Assembly (NCBI GenBank): GCA_027622795.1 | Contig: JAQBZA010000124.1 | Coordinates: forward strand, 1-8,022 | Length of the DNA: 8,022 nucleotides | Direction: 5' to 3' | From: Planctomycetota bacterium | Lineage (GTDB): Bacteria > Planctomycetota > Planctomycetia > Pirellulales > UBA1268 | Shown: positions 1 to 7,398 of the stretch, one piece after another | Layout: each line of letters begins with the position of its first letter | Position numbering within the stretch: the first letter of the stretch is position 1 | Notes under the pieces: generated by a model | What the model was told of the DNA's origin: nothing | The model's input: only the letters and a program-made list of their open reading frames with translations | Databases searched by the model: none | Program-made: the position numbers and the translations under genes

Positions 1-126
1 GGCAATCCCGGGCAGATCACGCCCAACAGCACGATCGCCTACGAGCGGACCGGCAGCGGCTCGACCAGTCAGGGACAGCTGAATAACTACACGACCAGTG
101 ATTCGGCCACCATGACGGTGGCGAAG
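1..126 (+). other. C-terminal tail of a truncated Ig-like domain
   Basis: Codons 1-30 align without gaps to codons at 967-1056, the end of the second complete large domain, with 24 of 30 residues identical. Shared landmarks are PGQITPN, AYERTGSG and QGQLNNY. This shows that at least one more copy of this large domain type lies upstream of the window. Confidence 0.85.
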
Positions 127-3100
127 CCGACCGTTGCCAAGACGCTCGTCTCGACCTCGATCATCAGTGCCGCCAACTCCATCACCCAGGCGGTGATTGG
201 GGAGCTGGCAACCTACAAGATCGTGGTGACGATTCCCCAGGGACGGACGCCAGTTGCCCAGTTGATCGACCGCATGAACCCCGGCCTGGCCTACGTGGGC
301 CAGGGTGCGCCGGTGAATAGCAACCCCGCAGTCCTCTCCGTGCCGGGGCTGACCAATCCGCCACATCCCACCAGCAACGGCACCGTTGTCACCTGGGATC
401 TTGGCGACATCGTCAACACCGACACCGACAGCTCGACCAACGAGACCATCACCTTTTTCGTCGAGACCGTCGTGCTCAACGTGAACGCCAACCATTCCGG
501 GGTCAGGCTAAATAATCGTGCCCAGCTTTATTGGAACAACAAGGCGGCCTTCTCAAACAATGCTCAGAATCGCCAAGTGACGGTCATCGAGCCGAAGCTC
601 AAAACCACCAAGACGGTGTCGGTCAGTGGCCTCGGCGGCAATCCGGGCGACCCGGTCACCTACACGATCGTGATCGAGCAGGATCCGACGAGCCAGACCG
701 ACGCCTTCGACGCCACGCTCACCGACATCCTGCCCCCGGAGATCGCCTCGCCCGTGCTGACGTCGGTGGACGACACGGAACTCCAGGTTACCAAAGCAAA
801 CTTCCAACTGAGCGGCAGTACGCTCACCACCACCACCCCCTTCGACTTTGAGAAGAATCCGAGTGGCCGCACGATCACGTTGAGGATCGACGGGACACTC
901 CAAGGATCATTTACGGCGAATCAACAGATCACGAACACCGACTACGTGCGGTGGACAAGCCTGAATGGCAGCCCCGGCCAGATCACCCCCAACAACCCGA
1001 ATGCCTATGAGCGAACGGGCTCCGGCGCGACGAATCAGGGACAACTCAACAACTACGTCGCGTCGAGCACGGCAGCGTTCACCGTCAATACGGCGGACCT
1101 CGCCGTGCTCAAGACGGTCAATAACCCCACGCCAAACGTCGGCGACACGATCACGTTCACGGTGACGGTCACCAACAACGGGCCCGACGCAGCCACGGGC
1201 GTGGAACTTACCGACACATTCCCGGCCGCGGGGCTCCAGATTGCGGGCACGCCGACTGTAAGCCAGGGCACCTACGACGTGGCTACCGGTGTGTGGGACA
1301 TCGGCACGGTGCTCACCGGCGGAGGGAACACGCAGACGCTGACCATTCAGGCTCTCGTGCTGGCACCGGCGGTCAACACGATCCCAGCCGCCCGGACGAA
1401 CATCGCCCAGATCACCGCGGTCGCCGAGCCTGACCCGAATCCCGCCAACAACCGCGACGACGCCACGGTCACGCCAAAGTACGCCGACCTCGGTGTGAAG
1501 AAGACGACGAGCAACCCCACGCCCAACGCTGGCACTCGTGTCACCTACACCGTGAGTCTCTTCAACCTCGGCACGTCTGAGGCGACGGGCGTCAAGCTAA
1601 CGGATGTCTTCCCCACGAATGTTGCCCCGCCAGCCCCTTCTGACATTAGTGCACCAGCGGGGACCACTTTCTTACAAGACCTTGCCGCTGACCCGACCGG
1701 ACGCACCTGGATCTGGGATGTGGGGACGGTTCCACTGTCCGCCACTGTGACCGCTCCGTTAGTGCTGACCATTACTGTTGACGTCAATAGCACCAGCACC
1801 GCGACGGAATTCAACAACGTCACGATTACCACAAGCGACGTCTGGGATCCCAACAACCGGAACAACTCAGCGAAGACACCAACCACCCCTCAGCAGGCCG
1901 ACCTGATTTTGAGCAAAACGGTCGACAATGCCGCGCCGAATGTCGGTGATACGCTCATCTACACGATTACAGTCGATAACGCTGGCCCCAGCCTCGCCCA
2001 GGATGTGATCGTCACTGACACCATTCCCGCGGGAGTGACGTATGTCTTGTCAAGTGACAGCGGCAGCTATAACGCCAGCACGCGAGAGGTCACCTGGAAT
2101 CTTGGCAATAACTTCCCTGTTGGCCAAAAACAGTTGACCGTGCAGGTAACAGTCGACACCCCAACCTCTGGGGCGATTGCGGCGATCGACAATACTGCCA
2201 CGGTGGCGACGACTACGACAGACCCAAATCCTCTCAACAATACTGACACCGCACACGTCGTTCCGCTGCAGGCCGACCTGGCTGTCTTTAAGGTAGTGAG
2301 CAACTCGACGCCAAATGTTGGCGATACCCTCCAGTTTGCGATCGGCGCCGCGAACTTCGGACCCAACGATGCGACTGATGTTGTTGTGACCGATACGATT
2401 CCAGCCGGGGTTACCTATGTTGGAATCCCCTCAGGTGTCGGCCCCAATCCGACGCAAGGCACTGCAGTTTATGACGCTCAAAATAGAAAACTGACTTGGA
2501 CGATTGGGGCACTGAACACCTCTGATTTTCCGATCTTGGTTTTTGATGTGACTGTCGATGCACCCTCTCCCGCCGGCATCCCCCCGACCGTCACCAACAC
2601 CGCGACAATCACTGGACGGGAATATGATCCCGATCCCAGCAACAACACCGACTCGGTCAGCGAAACTCCACAATATGCCGATCTCGCCGTCACGAAGCAG
2701 GTGAGTGACGCTACGCCCAACGTCGGCGACATCATCACTTACACGATCACGGTCACCAATAATGGCAAAGACACTGCGACAAACGTCAACATTGTCGACA
2801 CGATTCACGCGCTCACGGGCCTGCGGATCACCGGCACTCCACAGGCCAGCCTCGGCACGTTTGACCCGGCCACCGGCAACTGGGCAATCGGCACGCTCAA
2901 TGTCAGCGGGGTAGCGACGCTGTTGATTCAGGCCGAAGTGCTGCCTCCCGCATCTGGTAATCCGTTGCCGCAGACGAACACGGCTCGGGTCAGCACGACG
3001 CCGACGGGCAAGCCAGACCAGTACGATCCCGATCCAAACAACAATTCCGCGACCGCCACCGAGACGCCGCAATACGCCGACCTGAAGGTGACGAAGACCG

Positions 3101-5940
3101 TCAGCAACCCGGCGCCCAACGTGGGCGATAACGTCACGTTTACGATCGTCGTCGAAAACCTGGGAGCCAACCAAGCGACAAATGTCTTGATCGACGACAC
3201 CCTGCCGCCCGGCCTGACGTTCGTCTCCACGTCTTTGCAGGCCTACAACCCCGGCACCGGCGTCTGGACGGTGGGCACGGTTGACGTCGGGCCGGCCAAT
3301 GCCCAGACGCTGTCGATCATTGCTACGGTGGCTGCGTCGGGGAGCTTCACCAACGAAGCGGAGGTGAGCACGACCTCTCCGCCGGATCAGTTCGATCCCG
3401 ATCTGACAAATAACAAGGGCTCAGCCACTGTCACGACCCGCGAGGCCGACCTCGTAGTGACCAAGACGGTGAGCAACGCCACGCCCAACGTCGGCGATCT
3501 CATCACCTTTACCGTGACAGTCCGCAACGATGGCCCGGACATCGCCAACAACGTCGAGATCACCGACAGTTTTCCGGCGGCCGGCCTGCAGCTGGTCTCG
3601 GGTAAGCCCAGTCAGGGTGCGTTCAACTCGAGCACTGGCGTTTGGGATGTCGGCACGATTAACGTGGGGTCAGCCAATGCGCAGACACTCACGATTGAAG
3701 CCCGCGTGCTTGCGCCTGCGGTCGATACGATTCCTCCTACGCAGACCAACGTCGCCCAGGTGACCAAGGTTGACGAGCACGACCCCAACCCGCTGAATAA
3801 CCGCGGCCAGGTGAGTGAAACCCCGCAGTATGCGGATCTGGCCGTTACCAAGGTGACCAGTAACGTCCAGCCGAATGTTGGGGACATCTTCACCTACACG
3901 GTGACGCTGCAGAATCTTGGGACGGCTACGGCGACGAATGTCGAAGTTGCAGAGTTGTTTCCCAACAATATTGCAATCGTCTCGATCACGCCGACCAACA
4001 CCCATACGACCACCCGATTCAATCAACAGACCCCAACCAGTGGTGTGTGGTCCATTCCCACGATTGATTCCGGGGATTCTGAGGTGCTGGTCATCGTGGC
4101 ACAGGCCACGAATGCCAGCGTCGCCTACAACACGGTCACGATCACGCATAGTGATGTCTGGGATCCGAACAGCAAAAACAACCAGGCCCGTACCCCGACT
4201 AATCCACAGCAGGCTGATCTCTATCTCACAAAGACAGTCGACAACGCTCGGCCTGAGGTAAACGATCAGGTCACCTTCACCCTGACGCTGGAAAACCTCG
4301 GCCCCACGGCTGCCCAAAGTGTGCAGGTTGTCGACCAACTGCCAGCGGGGTTGCAATTCGTTTCAGCCAACCCGCCGGGCAATTACAACGCCAGCACCGG
4401 CGTCTGGACTATTGGCACACTGGCTGCCAGCGCAAAGGAAACTCTCCATATCACAGCGCGGGTGCTGGAGCCCGTCGGCGGGACCGGTCCTGTGTCGGCC
4501 TCGACCAACACTGGAACCGCCACCTCGACCACGGTCGATCCCAATCCGGGCAACAACACCGATTCGGCGACGGTGTCTCCGCTGCAGGCCGACCTTGCCG
4601 TGGTGAAAACGGCCAGCAATCTGAGGCCACAGATCGGAACGACGTTCCAGTACACGATCGAGGTCTCAAACCTTGGTGCTGACACAGCGTCGAATGCGCA
4701 GGTCACCGATCAACTGCCCGCTGGGGTCACATACGTTTCTGAGCAGATCATCGGTGCACCGGCCGGCTCGAACTACGATCCGGCAACTGGCGTTTGGACC
4801 ATTGGCACCGTTACCACGGCTGACCGACCCAGGCTGGTCATCACCGTCCGCGTGAATACAGGTAACAGCGGCGGCATCGTGCGGAATGAAGCAGAAGTCT
4901 CATCCGGCACATGGGATCCCAACCTGTCCAACAACAAGTCGATCATCGACGTCGATGTGCCGCCACGTGGTGTGATCGTCGGCACCGACATCGGCTGCGA
5001 GACCGGCCCGTTTGTCCGCGTCATTGATCCCGACACCGGGGCCGATGTGATCACGCCGTTCTTCGCCTACGAACCGAGTTTCCGCGGCGGCGTGCGGGTG
5101 TATGGGGCCGACGTCACCGGCGACGGCGTCCCGGAGATCATCACCGCTCCCGGCCCCGGCCGGCCGGGTGAAATCAAGGTGTTCACCGAGACCGGCGCGC
5201 CGCTCCCGGAATACAGCTTCTTCCCGTTTGGCCCCGGCTACGACGGCGGCATCGAGATCGCCGCCGGCTCGATCACGTCGGCCGGCGCGATCCAGATCGT
5301 CGCCGGCCAGGGCCGCGGCGGCACGGTGAGCGTGTTCGACGTGACACCCGGTGCGGCTACACCCGTGGCTGGTGTGCCCAGCCGGCAGGTGCAGCCCTTC
5401 GGCCCCGCCTTCCGCGGCGGCGTGAGCGTGGCCACCGCTGATATCGGAACGTTCAGCGGCACAACACTCGTGTCGAACGCTCCGGACGGCATCGACGAAC
5501 TTGTCTTCGGAAGCGGGCCGGGGATGCAGGCGACGGTGAACGTCTACAACGGCGTGCCCGCGGTGCCAGCCTTGTTGAACACCTTCAATCCGATTGCCAC
5601 CGGTTACAACCGTGGCATCTCGGTCTCTGTGCTGCCCTCGAGTGTGCGGGGCAATGCCGACAAGATCATGGTGGCGGCGGGCACTGCTGGAAATGGAGTT
5701 GTGGAAACCTACAGCGGCCTCTCGTCAACCCGCGAGGCGGCCTTCCAGGCCTTCGGCGGCGGCCGGGCCGCGGTCTTTGCCGCGGCGATCGACGACTCCG
5801 AAATCTTCAGCGTGCAGGGCCTCGGCGGCTCGATCGACGGCGTTTCGAAAAACACGTCGCCATCGGGTGGTACTTCGGGCATCCTGCCGCAATCGACCGA
5901 CGCCTACCCACCGCTCCGCGTCGGCATCTTGCGGCCGTAA
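1..5940 (+). CDS. Giant DUF11-repeat surface protein with FG-GAP propeller C-terminus (5' partial)
   Basis: The frame is open from base 1 to the TAA at 5938-5940 and gives 1979 visible residues; the true start lies upstream. The ATG at 112 is internal: codons 1-37 already encode domain sequence that recurs near 967-1056. Order by visible residue: tail of a large domain (1-42), two complete large Ig-like domains (43-196 and 197-364), ten DUF11-type repeats (365-1653), each opening with ADL and closing near a DPxxxNN motif, then an FG-GAP-like propeller (about 1658-1950). Only one cysteine is visible. No transmembrane helix, LPXTG or PEP-CTERM tail is seen. DUF11 and FG-GAP modules are typical of secreted or surface adhesin-like proteins, so an extracellular stalk with a binding tip is inferred; ligand and anchoring are unknown. 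The next gene is convergent, so this is the last gene of its unit. The domain assignment is firm, the function is not. Confidence 0.93.
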   Translation, partial: GNPGQITPNSTIAYERTGSGSTSQGQLNNYTTSDSATMTVAKPTVAKTLVSTSIISAANSITQAVIGELATYKIVVTIPQGRTPVAQLIDRMNPGLAYVGQGAPVNSNPAVLSVPGLTNPPHPTSNGTVVTWDLGDIVNTDTDSSTNETITFFVETVVLNVNANHSGVRLNNRAQLYWNNKAAFSNNAQNRQVTVIEPKLKTTKTVSVSGLGGNPGDPVTYTIVIEQDPTSQTDAFDATLTDILPPEIASPVLTSVDDTELQVTKANFQLSGSTLTTTTPFDFEKNPSGRTITLRIDGTLQGSFTANQQITNTDYVRWTSLNGSPGQITPNNPNAYERTGSGATNQGQLNNYVASSTAAFTVNTADLAVLKTVNNPTPNVGDTITFTVTVTNNGPDAATGVELTDTFPAAGLQIAGTPTVSQGTYDVATGVWDIGTVLTGGGNTQTLTIQALVLAPAVNTIPAARTNIAQITAVAEPDPNPANNRDDATVTPKYADLGVKKTTSNPTPNAGTRVTYTVSLFNLGTSEATGVKLTDVFPTNVAPPAPSDISAPAGTTFLQDLAADPTGRTWIWDVGTVPLSATVTAPLVLTITVDVNSTSTATEFNNVTITTSDVWDPNNRNNSAKTPTTPQQADLILSKTVDNAAPNVGDTLIYTITVDNAGPSLAQDVIVTDTIPAGVTYVLSSDSGSYNASTREVTWNLGNNFPVGQKQLTVQVTVDTPTSGAIAAIDNTATVATTTTDPNPLNNTDTAHVVPLQADLAVFKVVSNSTPNVGDTLQFAIGAANFGPNDATDVVVTDTIPAGVTYVGIPSGVGPNPTQGTAVYDAQNRKLTWTIGALNTSDFPILVFDVTVDAPSPAGIPPTVTNTATITGREYDPDPSNNTDSVSETPQYADLAVTKQVSDATPNVGDIITYTITVTNNGKDTATNVNIVDTIHALTGLRITGTPQASLGTFDPATGNWAIGTLNVSGVATLLIQAEVLPPASGNPLPQTNTARVSTTPTGKPDQYDPDPNNNSATATETPQYADLKVTKTVSNPAPNVGDNVTFTIVVENLGANQATNVLIDDTLPPGLTFVSTSLQAYNPGTGVWTVGTVDVGPANAQTLSIIATVAASGSFTNEAEVSTTSPPDQFDPDLTNNKGSATVTTREADLVVTKTVSNATPNVGDLITFTVTVRNDGPDIANNVEITDSFPAAGLQLVSGKPSQGAFNSSTGVWDVGTINVGSANAQTLTIEARVLAPAVDTIPPTQTNVAQVTKVDEHDPNPLNNRGQVSETPQYADLAVTKVTSNVQPNVGDIFTYTVTLQNLGTATATNVEVAELFPNNIAIVSITPTNTHTTTRFNQQTPTSGVWSIPTIDSGDSEVLVIVAQATNASVAYNTVTITHSDVWDPNSKNNQARTPTNPQQADLYLTKTVDNARPEVNDQVTFTLTLENLGPTAAQSVQVVDQLPAGLQFVSANPPGNYNASTGVWTIGTLAASAKETLHITARVLEPVGGTGPVSASTNTGTATSTTVDPNPGNNTDSATVSPLQADLAVVKTASNLRPQIGTTFQYTIEVSNLGADTASNAQVTDQLPAGVTYVSEQIIGAPAGSNYDPATGVWTIGTVTTADRPRLVITVRVNTGNSGGIVRNEAEVSSGTWDPNLSNNKSIIDVDVPPRGVIVGTDIGCETGPFVRVIDPDTGADVITPFFAYEPSFRGGVRVYGADVTGDGVPEIITAPGPGRPGEIKVFTETGAPLPEYSFFPFGPGYDGGIEIAAGSITSAGAIQIVAGQGRGGTVSVFDVTPGAATPVAGVPSRQVQPFGPAFRGGVSVATADIGTFSGTTLVSNAPDGIDELVFGSGPGMQATVNVYNGVPAVPALLNTFNPIATGYNRGISVSVLPSSVRGNADKIMVAAGTAGNGVVETYSGLSSTREAAFQAFGGGRAAVFAAAIDDSEIFSVQGLGGSIDGVSKNTSPSGGTSGILPQSTDAYPPLRVGILRP
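127..1092 (+). repeat. Two tandem large Ig-like/D2-type domains
   Basis: Two domains of about 154 and 168 residues (127-588, 589-1092) precede the DUF11 array. Both have a first-strand lysine (VAKTLVS; TTKTVSV), a GxxxTY strand (GELATYKIVV; GDPVTYTIVI), an acidic position before a PxG or PPE turn (LIDRMNPGL; LTDILPPEI) and a late Asn (LNNRAQL; ITNTDYV). They are longer than the following DUF11 units but look related. The layout resembles the D2-type isopeptide-forming domains of fimbrial proteins. That family name is an inference from pattern, not a search result. Confidence 0.6.
1093..2676 (+). repeat. Higher-order repeat, copy 1 (DUF11 domains 1-4)
   Basis: Domains 1-4 match domains 7-10 in order by domain-specific markers. 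Domain 1 has TDTFPAAGLQ and LAPAVNTIP. Domain 2 has DVWDPNNRNNSAKTPT. Domain 3 has LSKTVDNAAP and ends in VPLQ. Domain 4 has PAGVTYVGIP. Markers differ between neighbours but agree at a distance of about 2.32-2.35 kb. Confidence 0.75.
3445..4959 (+). repeat. Higher-order repeat, copy 2 (DUF11 domains 7-10)
   Basis: This is the counterpart of domains 1-4. Domain 7 has TDSFPAAGLQ and LAPAVDTIP. Domain 8 has DVWDPNSKNNQARTPT. Domain 9 has LTKTVDNARP and ends in SPLQ. Domain 10 has PAGVTYVSEQ. Start-to-start offsets to copy 1 are 2352, 2349, 2316 and 2316 bp, so small indels have built up in the second pair. Domains 5 and 6 lie between the copies and have no second copy in order. Confidence 0.75.
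4972..5850 (+). other. FG-GAP-like propeller repeats at the protein C-terminus
   Basis: Five repeats begin near 5059, 5218, 5389, 5584 and 5743, a spacing of 53-65 codons. Markers are FFAYEPSFRGGVRV, FFPFGPGYDGGIEI, QPFGPAFRGGVSV, FNPIATGYNRGISV and FQAFGGGRAAVF. Repeat 1 has an intact acidic loop, DVTGDGVPEI (5110-5139), like the calcium-binding loops of FG-GAP/VCBS propellers. In later repeats the loop is degenerate. The single cysteine of the visible protein is at 4996-4998, at the stalk-propeller junction. Planctomycete surface proteins commonly end in such repeats, where a ligand-binding tip is the usual interpretation. Confidence 0.75.
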
Positions 5941-5971
5941 GCGGCAACCGCGGCAGGTGACGCCCAGCCAG
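5941..5971. other. Convergent intergenic gap, no clear terminator
   Basis: Only 31 bp separate the TAA of the giant gene from the TAG of the convergent porin gene. Short GC pairings exist (GCCG-TAAG-CGGC at the giant gene's stop; GCGG-CAA-CCGC just after it), but no run of T follows on either strand. A bidirectional intrinsic terminator is therefore not supported. Confidence 0.5.
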
Positions 5972-7180
5972 CTACCAGCGGTATTCGGTGCCGAGATTGG
6001 CACCCTGCAGGAAGAGCACGCCGTTGTCATTGATCCCGGTACCGGCGCCGGCCGCCGTGTTGAAATCCCATTGGGCGGGAGCGAGGGCGGCTCCGGTGAG
6101 CCAATAGAAGTTGTAGCCGGCCCGGAAGCCCCAGTGGTTGGTGATCCGGTAGATGAGCGTGCCGTTCAGGCTCCCGATGAAGCCCACGCCGCCGGTGCGG
6201 GCCGAGACGGCGTCCCGCTCCACGCCAGAGATCGTGCCCACGATCGGATCGGCCGACTGATAGGCGCTGGTGCCGCAGAGGGCCGTTTTCCACCAGCCCT
6301 CCACCGCCCATCGCCGCCACTCGCGGCGGCCTCGCATGCCAATTTGGCCGCCGAAGTAGTTGGTGCTCGTCCGCACGGTGTAGTTCGCCGGTTCCGGCGG
6401 CGAACAGCACTGCACGTTGAGATTGGCCGATTCGTCGAGCCCGGCCCAGATGAATCCGGCCAGCCAGTTGATGCAGTGGCAGTTTCTTTTGCAGCGGGTG
6501 AGGCCACACCAGTTGGGCCCGCACTCCTCGCAGCAGTCGTAGCAAAAGATATTTGCCTCGGCGATGTTGAGCGTGGACCAGTACGTGGCCCGCACTTGCT
6601 CGGCGTCGTTGAAGTTGTTGACCGCCAGCCCGAGTGGCGGCGGCAGTTCGAGATTGTCGGGGCCGTTCACGACCGCCTCGCCAAACATTCCGTAGATTCC
6701 CGTATAGCCAACCTCCCAGCCGTAGCGGTCGGTGAGCAGCGAGCCGTAGAAGAGCCGCACGCCGGTGCCGAGGCCCGGCTGCAGATCCTGCGTGGACATC
6801 ACGGGGAGGCCGGTGTCGGCATTGAACACGAGCGGCCGGTCGCCGATCTGGTTGTTTCGCTGGAGGAACAGCACGTCGAAGATCGCGTAGTGGTTCCAAC
6901 TCGGGCAGCAGCAGCACCGCCGCAGTTGCTGCATGCAGGCTTCGTCAGCCAGCGGGGCCGCGTCGAATGGATCTGCCCCGATCACCTCTTCCGAAAGGGC
7001 CGGCACGTCGTCATACGACGCGATTGCGACGGGCCCCATGGGACCCGCAGCGAGCATCTCATCGAACGATGCGGCCCGCGCAGCAGCACAGGCTCCAACG
7101 GCTCCTATCAGGATCAGGAGGGTACTGACCACGCCAGCCGCCCGCGTTGGTGCGGTCTTCAAACGTCCGAAAAGTTTCAT
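5972..7180 (-). CDS. BBP7-type outer-membrane beta-barrel protein (DUF1551 family)
   Basis: The 402-residue product is predicted to be a planctomycete-type outer-membrane barrel. Residues 1-37 form a signal peptide: basic start (K2, R6, K8, R13), hydrophobic core (VVSTLLILIGAVGA) and an ARA-A-type cleavage site. A linker and a Cys-rich patch (C82, C89-C92) follow. The barrel covers about 96-402, with family-like segments FDVLFLQRNN, RYGWEVGYTGIYG and RAGYNFYWLTGAALAP, and ends in a Trp (TEYRW), the usual barrel-assembly signal. The ATG at 7180 is preferred because a perfect GGAGG lies 6 nt upstream and the signal peptide starts there; a GTG at 7237 would add 19 polar residues. A second Cys cluster occupies residues 213-236, which is odd for a porin. 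C31 follows VGA, so lipidation is a minor alternative. The substrate is unknown. Convergent with the giant surface gene and divergent from the STAS gene. Confidence 0.88.
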   Translation of the reverse strand: MKLFGRLKTAPTRAAGVVSTLLILIGAVGACAAARAASFDEMLAAGPMGPVAIASYDDVPALSEEVIGADPFDAAPLADEACMQQLRRCCCCPSWNHYAIFDVLFLQRNNQIGDRPLVFNADTGLPVMSTQDLQPGLGTGVRLFYGSLLTDRYGWEVGYTGIYGMFGEAVVNGPDNLELPPPLGLAVNNFNDAEQVRATYWSTLNIAEANIFCYDCCEECGPNWCGLTRCKRNCHCINWLAGFIWAGLDESANLNVQCCSPPEPANYTVRTSTNYFGGQIGMRGRREWRRWAVEGWWKTALCGTSAYQSADPIVGTISGVERDAVSARTGGVGFIGSLNGTLIYRITNHWGFRAGYNFYWLTGAALAPAQWDFNTAAGAGTGINDNGVLFLQGANLGTEYRW

Positions 7181-7183
7181 GAT

Positions 7184-7192
7184 CCCCCTCCC
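7184..7192 (-). promoter_or_regulatory. Ribosome binding site of the porin gene
   Basis: On the minus strand the bases read GGGAGGGGG, with the GGAGG core (7187-7191) 6 nt before the ATG at 7180. This decides the start in favour of 7180 over the in-frame GTG at 7237. Confidence 0.8.
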
Positions 7193-7198
7193 TGGCGG

Positions 7199-7215
7199 CG
7201 GGCCTCCGCGGCCCG
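7199..7215 (-). promoter_or_regulatory. GC stem-loop in the porin mRNA leader
   Basis: CGGGCC-TCCGC-GGCCCG can form a 6-bp all-GC stem with a 5-nt loop. It lies 7 nt upstream of the porin SD tract (7184-7192). It could affect ribosome access or mRNA stability, but there is no direct evidence of function, and such stems arise by chance in GC-rich DNA. Confidence 0.3.
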
Positions 7216-7398
7216 ACCCATCATGTCGATCGGACACGTCCAGCCGGAAACATGATCACAGCCGTTGGATCCCGCAGGGACACGTTCACCCGGAAGGTTC
7301 GTCATGGTTTCCAGGGATCCCCAAGCCTCCACCCGCCAGGCTGCGTAAATTCTGCCGCTTCAGAAAAAAGCGATTACCCCGTTTTTCCGGCCCGTTCG

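Larger units (their letters stand above)
1093..4959 (+). repeat. Array of ten DUF11-type domains
   Basis: Ten in-frame units start at 1093, 1483, 1897, 2272, 2677, 3076, 3445, 3832, 4213 and 4588, and are 123-138 codons long. Each opens with ADL followed by a Lys-containing strand and, usually, PNVGD. The middle has a (T/D)D-x-(F/I/L)P turn, then a YD/YN..TGxW..GT segment. Each unit ends with an Asn-containing strand and a DPNP.NN-like motif. This is the signature of DUF11 (conserved repeat domain, PF01345). The protein repeats are clear, but DNA identity between units is moderate, so the array is old rather than freshly expanded. Such arrays usually form extended, rigid extracellular stalks. 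Confidence 0.9.

Noticed and set aside
2431..3174. Minus-strand open frame of 247 codons opposite DUF11 domains 4-6
   Set aside because: Reads through the repeats on the wrong strand; similar antisense frames recur opposite other DUF11 units, which explains their apparent similarity.
5925..5971. Intrinsic terminator between the convergent genes
   Set aside because: Only 4-bp GC stems and no T run on either strand.
6027..6917. Minus-strand open frame of 296 codons in another frame of the porin gene
   Set aside because: Shadow of the porin: Arg/His/Leu-rich low-information translation, no RBS and no domain.
7088..7099. Porin as a lipoprotein through Cys31 (VGAC)
   Set aside because: The lipobox is weak and a good ARA-A cleavage site follows; a C-terminal Trp barrel fits ordinary signal-peptidase processing better.
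5594..7255. Long plus-strand open frame (553 codons) overlapping the giant gene's end and lying opposite the porin
   Set aside because: It is antisense to a gene with a clear RBS, signal peptide and barrel motifs. Its translation is Arg/Ala/Pro-rich with no recognisable domain, as expected of GC-rich shadow frames.
7267..7320. Inverted GGATCCC / GGGATCC pair in the divergent region
   Set aside because: Arms are only 7 bp, each containing the self-palindrome GGATCC, separated by 40 bp and not extendable; likely chance.
7361..7390. A6...T5 hairpin upstream of the STAS promoter as a terminator or operator
   Set aside because: Pairing is limited to A-T bases, with mismatches immediately inside (GCG against CCG); too weak to call.
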